A stretch of 64,000 nucleotides of DNA, from contig NZ_CP023688.1 of assembly GCF_008704655.1 (NCBI RefSeq), positions 5,819,501 through 5,883,500 on the forward strand, written 5' to 3'. Shown in pieces: positions 57,328 to 64,000 of the stretch (positions are counted from its first letter, which is position 1; each line of letters begins with the position of its first letter). A program made the translations under genes and the position numbers. The notes under the pieces were generated by a model. It worked only from the letters and a program-made list of their open reading frames with translations, did not search any database and was not told the origin of the DNA. This DNA comes from Streptomyces rimosus (GTDB lineage Bacteria > Actinomycetota > Actinomycetes > Streptomycetales > Streptomycetaceae).

Positions 57328-57795
57328 TCAGTCCCCCGCGGCTTGCTTGACCAGCGGGACGATGCGCAACGGAACCGGGTTTTCCATGACAATGGCGGTG
57401 GAAGCCCGCATGATGCCATCAAAGCCCACAACCAGGTCGATGACCCGCTGCAAGTCGGCGTTCGAACGGGCAACGAGCCTGCACAGCATGTCCCCATGTC
57501 CCGTCGTTGTATGCAGCTCAAGCACTTCGGGTACGGACGCCAAGTGCGCGCGTACGTCGGCCCCTTGGCCCTGTTTGATCTCCAGCGTGGCGAACGCGGT
57601 GACCGGGTAGCCCAGCGCCGCGGGGTCCACGTCGGGCCCGAATCCCCGGATCACTCCGTTCGACTGAAGCCGGTCCAGGCGCGCCTGCGCCGTCCCGCGC
57701 GCCACGCCGAGCCGGCGTGACGCCTCCAGCACGCCGATGCGCGGTTCCTCGGCGAGCAGTTCCAGGAGCCTGCCGTCCAAATGATCGATCGCCAC
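57328..57795 (-). CDS. Lrp/AsnC family transcriptional regulator
   Basis: 155 residues: an N-terminal HTH (LDGRLLELLAEEPRIGVLEASRRLGVARGTAQARLDRLQSNGVIRGF) and C-terminal RAM/AsnC effector domain (VTAFATLEIKQGQGADVRAHLASVPEVLELHTTTGHGDMLCRLVARS). It is divergent from hppD, so tyrosine or phenylalanine breakdown is the likely target, with an aromatic amino acid as effector (inference from context; such Lrp/hppD pairs are recalled from other streptomycetes). The shared gap holds repeated TGTGCA elements. Confidence 0.9.
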   Translation of the reverse strand: MAIDHLDGRLLELLAEEPRIGVLEASRRLGVARGTAQARLDRLQSNGVIRGFGPDVDPAALGYPVTAFATLEIKQGQGADVRAHLASVPEVLELHTTTGHGDMLCRLVARSNADLQRVIDLVVGFDGIMRASTAIVMENPVPLRIVPLVKQAAGD

Positions 57796-57816
57796 GGCCG
57801 TTGCCTCCGAAATTGA

Positions 57817-59070
<1,254 letters not shown>

Positions 59071-59128
59071 CCGCCGGCCCGCGACCGGCCCGCCTTCCCA
59101 GGGCCCCCTGAACGCCACCCCCCCCACC

Positions 59129-59166
59129 CCGCGGCCCCGCCGGACCCTGACCCGGCGGGGCCGCGG
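59129..59166 (+). terminator. Terminator after hppD
   Basis: A perfect 15-bp GC stem (59129-59143 with 59152-59166) followed by CCTTCCC. Confidence 0.75.
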
Positions 59167-59264
59167 CCCTTCCCGCGGGGAGCGGCGCTCCCGCACCCGG
59201 ACACCGCCGCCCGGGTGCGGGAGGGGATCTTCCGTGTACGGCCCACGGATGGGAGGCTGGCGGC

Positions 59265-60629
59265 ATGGACCTCATCGCACGCCTGCGCGACGGCCTCCCC
59301 GGGGAAGCGATCCTCACCGACCCCGACGTCACCGGCGCCTACGCCCACGACATGGCGAGCTTCTGCGAGGCCGGCAGCCCGGCCGTGGTCGTCCTGCCGC
59401 GTACGGTCGAACAGGTCCAGCACGTGATGCGCACCGCCACCGCACTGCGCGTCCCGGTCGTCCCCCAGGGCGCCCGTACGGGACTGTCCGGCGCCGCCAA
59501 CGCCTCCGACGGCTGCATCGTGCTCTCCCTGGTCAAGATGGACCGGATCATCGAGATCAACCCCGTCGACCGGATCGCGGTCGTCGAGCCCGGCGTGATC
59601 AACGCGGTGCTCTCCCGCGCCGTCAACGAACACGGCCTCTACTACCCGCCGGACCCCTCCAGCTGGGAGGAATGCTCCATCGGCGGCAACATCGGCACCG
59701 CCTCCGGCGGCCTGTGCTGCGTCAAATACGGCGTCACCGCCGAGTACGTCCTCGGCCTGGACGTCGTCCTCGCCGACGGACGGCTGCTGAAGACCGGCCG
59801 GCGCACCGCCAAGGGCGTCGCGGGCTACGACCTCACCCGGCTGTTCGTCGGCTCCGAGGGCAGCCTCGGCATCGTCGTACGCGCCGTGCTCGCCCTCAAG
59901 CCCGAGCCGCCCCAGCAGCTCGCGCTCGCCGCCGAGTTCCCCTCCACCGCCGCCGCGTGCGACGCCGTCTGCGAGATCATGGCCCGCGGCCACGCCCCCG
60001 CGCTGCTCGAACTCATGGACCGTACGAGCATCCGCGCCGTCAACGCGATGGCCAACATGGGCCTGCCCGAGAGCACCGAAGCGCTCCTGCTCGCCGCCTT
60101 CGACACCCCCGACCCGGCCGCCGACCTCGCCGCCGTCGGCGCGCTGTGCACGGCCGCCGGAGCCACCGACGTCGTACCGGCCGACACCCCGGCCGAATCC
60201 GACCTCCTCCTCCAGGCCCGGCGGCTGACCCTGACCGCCCTGGAACGGGTCAAGTCCGCCACGATGATCGACGACGTGTGCGTACCGCGCTCACAGCTCG
60301 CCGCGATGCTCGACGGCACCGCCGCCATCGCCGAGAAATACGGCCTGACCATCGGCGTCTGCGCCCACGCGGGCGACGGCAACACCCACCCCACCGTCTG
60401 CTTCGATGCGGCCGACCCCGACGAGTCCCGGCGCGCCCGCGAATCCTTCGACGAGATCATGGCGCTCGGCCTGGAACTGGGCGGCACCATCACCGGCGAG
60501 CACGGCGTCGGCGTCCTGAAGAAGGAGTGGCTGGCCCGCGAGCTGGGCCCGGTGGGCCTGGAGATGCACCGCGGCATCAAGGCGGTCTTCGACCCGCTGG
60601 GGCTGCTCAACCCCGGGAAGGTGTTCTGA
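59265..60629 (+). CDS. FAD-linked oxidase (glycolate oxidase / D-lactate dehydrogenase type)
   Basis: 454-residue flavoprotein of the GlcD family. The FAD-binding PCMH domain reads PVVPQGARTGLSGAANASDGCIVLSLVKMDRI, AVVEPGVINAVLSRAVNEHGLYYPPDPSS, CSIGGNIGTASGGLCCVKYGVTAEYVLGL. The FAD-oxidase C-terminal domain follows, with ICAHAGDGNTHPTVCF (metal-coordinating histidines) and GTITGEHGVGVLKKEWL. It oxidises 2-hydroxy acids such as D-lactate or glycolate; GlcE and GlcF subunits are absent here, favouring a single-chain D-lactate dehydrogenase. ATG 59265 follows GGGAGG. Confidence 0.88.
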   Translation: MDLIARLRDGLPGEAILTDPDVTGAYAHDMASFCEAGSPAVVVLPRTVEQVQHVMRTATALRVPVVPQGARTGLSGAANASDGCIVLSLVKMDRIIEINPVDRIAVVEPGVINAVLSRAVNEHGLYYPPDPSSWEECSIGGNIGTASGGLCCVKYGVTAEYVLGLDVVLADGRLLKTGRRTAKGVAGYDLTRLFVGSEGSLGIVVRAVLALKPEPPQQLALAAEFPSTAAACDAVCEIMARGHAPALLELMDRTSIRAVNAMANMGLPESTEALLLAAFDTPDPAADLAAVGALCTAAGATDVVPADTPAESDLLLQARRLTLTALERVKSATMIDDVCVPRSQLAAMLDGTAAIAEKYGLTIGVCAHAGDGNTHPTVCFDAADPDESRRARESFDEIMALGLELGGTITGEHGVGVLKKEWLARELGPVGLEMHRGIKAVFDPLGLLNPGKVF

Positions 60630-60640
60630 CCGGGACCTTC

Positions 60641-60646
60641 TAGGGT
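60641..60646 (+). promoter_or_regulatory. Putative -10 box of a leaderless L7/L12-like gene mRNA
   Basis: TAGGGT ends exactly 7 nt before ATG 60654, and only 1 nt before ATG 60648, which helps choose the start. Confidence 0.5.
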
Positions 60647-60653
60647 CATGGCC

Positions 60654-60947
60654 ATGAACTCCGAACTCTGGACGGCCATCGCCGCAGCCGTCGTCGTCAT
60701 CGTCGTGCTCGCCTCCTCCGCGGACGTGCGCCACAAGGCGCTGGACCGCAGACTCCGGCGCATCGACCGCAAGCTCGACCTGATCATGGAACACCTGGGC
60801 GTCGAGGAGACCGGCCCCGAGGGCATGGCCGAGATCGACGCGCTGCTGCACAAGGGCAGGAAGATCGAGGCGATCAAGCGGTACCGGGAGCTGACCGGCG
60901 CCGGACTGGCCGAGGCCAAGGACGCCGTGGAGCGCCGGGAGGGCTGA
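60654..60947 (+). CDS. Membrane-anchored protein with ribosomal L7/L12 C-terminal-like domain
   Basis: 97 residues. One membrane helix (about 6-22, WTAIAAAVVVIVVLASSA) is followed by a basic amphipathic coiled stretch (KALDRRLRRIDRKLDLIMEHLGVEE) and then text resembling the L7/L12 C-terminal fold: GMAEIDALLHKGRKIEAIKR then YRELTGAGLAEAKDAVERRE. In ribosomes this fold recruits translation GTPases. Here it is on the membrane, so a docking role is possible but unproven. The start at 60654 is chosen for its spacing to TAGGGT. Confidence 0.75.
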   Translation: MNSELWTAIAAAVVVIVVLASSADVRHKALDRRLRRIDRKLDLIMEHLGVEETGPEGMAEIDALLHKGRKIEAIKRYRELTGAGLAEAKDAVERREG

Positions 60948-61049
60948 GCGAGCCGTGCCCGCGAATGCCCCGATCCATGTGGTCCGGCCGGGCGTCCGGC
61001 ACCAGGATGGACCCGACCGCCGCGATGCCGACCGCAGGGAGCGAGAGCG

Positions 61050-62501
61050 ATGCCAGGAACCACGGAGACCGCAGGCCAGGACACGTACGACGTCATCGTG
61101 CTGGGCGCCGGGCCGACCGGCGAGAACGTGGCCGACCGGGCCCATGCCCTCGGCCTGAGCGCGGTGATCGTGGAGAGCGAGCTGGTCGGCGGCGAATGCT
61201 CGTACTGGGCGTGCATGCCCAGCAAGGCGCTGCTGCGCCCGGTCACCGCCCGCGCCGACGCGCGCCGCGTGCCCGGCCTGCACCAGGCCGCGTCCGCGCC
61301 GCTGGACACCAAGGCGGTGCTCGCGCACCGCGACGCGTTCACGTCGCACTGGAAGGACGACGGCCAGGTCCAGTGGCTGGACTCGGCCGGCATCGACTTC
61401 GTACGCGGCAAGGCCCGTCTCGACGGGCCCCGGCGCGTGGTGGTCGCCACCGGCGCGGACGAGCGCGTACTCACCGCCCGGCACGCCGTCGCCGTGTGCA
61501 CCGGCAGCCGCGCCCTCCTCCCCGACCTGCCAGGACTCACCGCGGCCCGCCCCTGGACCAGCCGCGAGGCGACCAGCGCCCAGTCCGTGCCGCCGCGCCT
61601 GGTGGTGGTCGGCGGCGGCGTCGTGGGCGTCGAAATGGCCACCGCCTGGCGGGCCCTGGGCTCCGCGGTGACCCTCCTGGTACGCGGCGGCGGGCTGCTG
61701 CCCAAGATGGAGCCCTTCGCGGGCGAACTGGTCGCCGAGGCGCTGACCGAGGCGGGCGCCGCCGTCCGCACCGGCGTGTCCGTGACCGCCGTACGGCGCG
61801 AGATGCCCAACGGGCCCGCCACCGTCGTCCTGGACGGCGGCGAGCAGATCGTCGCCGACGAGGTCCTGTTCGCCACCGGCCGCGCGCCGCGCACCGACGA
61901 CGTCGGCCTGGAGACGGTGGGCCTGGAGCCCGGCACCTGGCTGGAGGTGGACGACACCTGCCGGGTACGGGGCGTGGCGGACGGCTGGCTGTACGGCGTC
62001 GGCGACGTCAACCACCGCGCGCTCCTCACCCACCAGGGCAAGTACCAGGCCCGTATCGCGGGCGCCGCCATCGCGGCACGCGCCCAGGGCACCACGGACC
62101 TCGACACCGGCCGCTGGGGCGCGCACGCCGCGACCGCCGACACCGCCGCCGTACCCCAGGTCGTCTTCACCGACCCCGAGGTCGCCTCCGTCGGCCTGAC
62201 CGCCGCCGAAGCCGAACACGCCGGCCACCGCACCCGCGTCGTCGACCACGACCTCGGCAACGTCGCGGGCGCCGGCCTCTACGCCGACGGCTACCGCGGC
62301 CGCGCCCGCATGATCGTCGACCAGGACCGCGAAGTCCTCCTCGGCGTCACCTTCGTCGGCCCCGCGGTGGGCGAACTCCTCCACTCGGCAACCGTCGCGG
62401 TGGCCGGCGAGGTCCCCCTCGACCGCCTGTGGCACGCCGTACCGGCCTATCCGACGATCAGCGAGGTGTGGCTGCGGCTGCTGGAGACGTACCGGGGCTG
62501 A
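61050..62501 (+). CDS. Class I pyridine nucleotide-disulphide oxidoreductase
   Basis: 483-residue flavoprotein related to dihydrolipoamide dehydrogenase and mercuric reductase. FAD motif VIVLGAGPTGENVADRA (16-32), redox-active Cys50/Cys55 in GGECSYWACMPSK, NAD-binding VVVGGGVVGVEMATAWRALG (about 190), GDVNHRALLTHQGKYQARIAG, and the dimerisation domain with the C-terminal WHAVPAYPTISEVWLRLLE carrying the base His. The CSYWAC spacing (C-x4-C) is standard. No lipoate-dependent complex lies nearby, so the substrate is open. ATG 61050 follows GGGAGCGAGAGCG. Confidence 0.87.
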   Translation: MPGTTETAGQDTYDVIVLGAGPTGENVADRAHALGLSAVIVESELVGGECSYWACMPSKALLRPVTARADARRVPGLHQAASAPLDTKAVLAHRDAFTSHWKDDGQVQWLDSAGIDFVRGKARLDGPRRVVVATGADERVLTARHAVAVCTGSRALLPDLPGLTAARPWTSREATSAQSVPPRLVVVGGGVVGVEMATAWRALGSAVTLLVRGGGLLPKMEPFAGELVAEALTEAGAAVRTGVSVTAVRREMPNGPATVVLDGGEQIVADEVLFATGRAPRTDDVGLETVGLEPGTWLEVDDTCRVRGVADGWLYGVGDVNHRALLTHQGKYQARIAGAAIAARAQGTTDLDTGRWGAHAATADTAAVPQVVFTDPEVASVGLTAAEAEHAGHRTRVVDHDLGNVAGAGLYADGYRGRARMIVDQDREVLLGVTFVGPAVGELLHSATVAVAGEVPLDRLWHAVPAYPTISEVWLRLLETYRG

Positions 62502-62674
62502 GGACCGCGGACCGGGCCGTCCCCGGACCGGGGACGGAGGGCGCCGGACCGGGGGCGGCCGGTCCGGCGGTGTAGGTCGGATTCCCGATACCCGCGGGCG
62601 AGGTGCCGCCATACGGTCAGGAGTGCCAGAGCTCAACGGACCTGAACGTCAGCGACCTTCGCAGGAGGACCACC

Positions 62675-63085
62675 GTGTCCGTACACCTCGACCACACCAT
62701 CGTCCACGCCACCGACAAGTTCGCGTCCGCCCGCTTCCTCGCGGAGCTGGCCGGGCTGGACGAGCCGACGGGCTTTGGCCCGTTCGCCGCCGTACAGGCC
62801 GCGGCCGGCCTGACCATCGACTACGCCGAGCACGTCGTGGAGCCGGCCGCGATCGTGCCCCAGCACCTCGCGTTCCGGGTCTCCGAGGAGGAGTTCGACG
62901 CGATCTTCGCCCGTATCCAGGAGCGCGAACTGCCGTACTGGGCGGACCCGTACCACCGCAAGCCGCAGCAGATCAACCACCTCGCCGGCGGGCGCGGGGT
63001 CTACGTCAGCGACCCGGACGGCCACGCCATCGAGTTCCTCACCCGCAAGCACAGCCTGGCGGACCTCGGTACCGAAGCGTCCTGA
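62675..63085 (+). CDS. VOC family (glyoxalase/bleomycin-resistance fold) protein
   Basis: 136 residues with paired beta-alpha-beta-beta-beta modules: VHLDHTIVHATDKFASARFLAELAGLDEPTGFGPFAAVQ, then PQHLAFRVSEEEFDAIFARIQERELPYWADPYH and GGRGVYVSDPDGHAIEFLTRKHS. Metal-ligand candidates are the first His of the LDHT segment, His in QHLAF and Glu in AIEFLT. Function could be a lyase, dioxygenase or binding protein. GTG 62675 is chosen because GGAGGACC lies just upstream. Confidence 0.82.
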   Translation: MSVHLDHTIVHATDKFASARFLAELAGLDEPTGFGPFAAVQAAAGLTIDYAEHVVEPAAIVPQHLAFRVSEEEFDAIFARIQERELPYWADPYHRKPQQINHLAGGRGVYVSDPDGHAIEFLTRKHSLADLGTEAS

Positions 63086-63121
63086 CGCGGGTACGTCCGG
63101 CCCGGACCGTACGGCCCGGCG

Positions 63122-63598
63122 TCACGCCCCGGCCTCCGGCGACTCGTCGGACGGCCACGGGTCGGACAGCCACAGGTCGTCCCGCGACGCCATCGCGAAC
63201 AGCGCGCTCAGCCCTTTGTCCAGCCCCAGGTGCTCCTGCTCGGACCCCGGCGGCACCACGCGCAGCGTGCGCTCCAGCCACGCCGAGACCGCCGCGGCCG
63301 GCGCCTCCAGCAGCGCGTCGCCGTCCGGGGAACTGAGCGCCATGCAGACCACGCTGCGCCCGTCCACCTTCGTGGGCCACACCCGCACGTCGCCGTTGCC
63401 GCACGGCCGGAACACCCCCTCGACGAGCAGTTCGCGGGCGAACGTCCAGTTGACGGGGGCGTCGGAGCCGATGTGGAAGGTCACGTGGATGGCGTAGGGG
63501 TCGTCCGTGCGGTAGGTCAGCCGGGCCGGTACGGGAATGCTGCGCTCCGGCGACAGGACCAGGCCCAGCTCCAGCTCTCGTTCCACCACGGTGTGCAT
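63122..63598 (-). CDS. ssgG: SsgA-like sporulation/cell division protein (SsgG position)
   Basis: SALP of 158 residues, a family confined to morphologically complex actinobacteria that steers septum placement and spore-wall formation. The core matches the family: ERELELGLVLSPERSIPVPARLTYRTDDPYAIHVTFHIGSDAPVNWTFARELLVEGVFRPCGNGDVRVWP then VVCMALSSPDGDALLEAPAAAVSAWLERTLRVVPPGSE. The acidic tail (WLSDPWPSDESPEAGA) is longer than in SsgB. ATG 63598 is chosen; a Met 12 residues upstream is in frame. The position near hppD agrees with recalled ssgG (SCO2924), a protein tied to septum-site accuracy. Confidence 0.86.
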   Translation of the reverse strand: MHTVVERELELGLVLSPERSIPVPARLTYRTDDPYAIHVTFHIGSDAPVNWTFARELLVEGVFRPCGNGDVRVWPTKVDGRSVVCMALSSPDGDALLEAPAAAVSAWLERTLRVVPPGSEQEHLGLDKGLSALFAMASRDDLWLSDPWPSDESPEAGA

Positions 63599-63844
63599 GC
63601 GGTCCGCCTCTCTCTGTACCTGCTGCGGACCCATGGGACGAGGCCCGCACCTGGATAGAGGCCGCTGCGCCCGGACCATTACGCGACTTCGCACAACTTT
63701 TTTCGCGGGCCTCTTCCAGGTGGTCCCGCCCGGCCGGGACGCCCGGCCCGACCCTCCGTCTGATAGATGTGGACGCTGCGTTGCGGCAGACTGCACATGC
63801 CCCACCCACCACACCAGGCCGAGAACAGATACGGGACTTCGGAC

Positions 63845-64000
63845 ATGAGCGCCCCTTCCTCAGGATCCGCCGGCGGCAGCCCCACGCCAGGCTTTTATCC
63901 GGACCCGTCCATCCCCGGCTACATCCGGTACTGGAACGGTGCCGCGTGGGTGCCGGGCACCAGCCGTCCGGCGCCCGCCGAGGGCGAGGCGCTGCCCGCA
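63845..64000 (+). CDS. DUF2510/RDD-type protein, 5' end only
   Basis: The first 52 codons run off the window. The text GFYPDPSIPGYIRYWNGAAWVPGT is a DUF2510-like module (paired Trp with a GYxRYWNG core), which in actinobacteria usually precedes membrane domains such as RDD. The 246-base divergent gap with ssgG contains both promoters. ATG 63845 is chosen by the start of the Ser/Gly-rich lead (MSAPSSGSAGGSPTP). Confidence 0.7.
   Translation, partial: MSAPSSGSAGGSPTPGFYPDPSIPGYIRYWNGAAWVPGTSRPAPAEGEALPA

Overview
The window is high-GC actinobacterial chromosome, almost certainly Streptomyces. Codons are strongly G/C-ended, GTG and TTG starts are common, and lineage markers are present: an SsgA-like sporulation protein, an LAxTG sortase substrate, a subtilisin-inhibitor protein, an ABATE/CGNR protein and a tmRNA tag of the ANTKRDS..ALAA type. 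The order pkaA-pkaB-prfB-ftsE-ftsX-S41 protease-smpB ... narK-nnaR ... ECF sigma/anti-sigma-HelD-malic enzyme-hup-murA-yqgE ... lrp/hppD ... ssgG matches, from memory, the core region around SCO2974 to SCO2923 of S. coelicolor. No database was consulted.

Layout. 1-10.5 kb is core: two membrane Ser/Thr kinases, release factor 2, a Gly/Ser/Thr/Gln-repeat sortase substrate, a zinc-ribbon membrane peptide, the FtsEX pair, a tail-specific protease, and the trans-translation pair smpB and ssrA. 10.5-16.9 kb looks accessory: an MFS pump with a divergent LysR regulator, a DUF4232-type lipoprotein and a compact class II lasso-peptide cluster read leftwards (A, C, B1, B2). Its 47-residue precursor gene lies at 16418-16561 and is too short to stand out by length. 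16.9-31 kb returns to core: nitrate transport and regulation, a methyltransferase and a CGNR protein around an AT-rich palindromic operator, sigma/anti-sigma, a HelD-type RNA polymerase recycling ATPase, NAD malic enzyme, HU, MurA and YqgE. 31-48 kb mixes regulators, pumps, a protease inhibitor, an N-acetylglucosamine-type ABC importer with a cytoplasmic GH20 hexosaminidase, a three-subunit molybdenum hydroxylase, decaying XRE-regulator and small-protein genes, tRNA-Cys and a lone CheB-like methylesterase. 48-64 kb holds a drug pump, a DEAD-like helicase, an IclR regulator, a Lon-domain protease, a four-gene osmoprotectant ABC importer, Lrp/HppD, flavin oxidoreductases, a membrane-anchored L7/L12-like protein, SsgG and the start of a DUF2510/RDD-type protein.

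How they fit together. Several operons show 4-nt stop/start overlaps (sigma/anti-sigma, sugar ABC, molybdenum hydroxylase, osmoprotectant ABC, lasso B1/B2), implying translational coupling. Several genes have a -10-like hexamer ending about 6-8 nt before the start codon, which suggests leaderless mRNAs. The least expected system is the lasso cluster. Its predicted product is an 18-residue peptide with a Gly1-Asp8 macrolactam ring. The cluster lies between the ssrA 3' end and the nitrate genes and carries no dedicated transporter.
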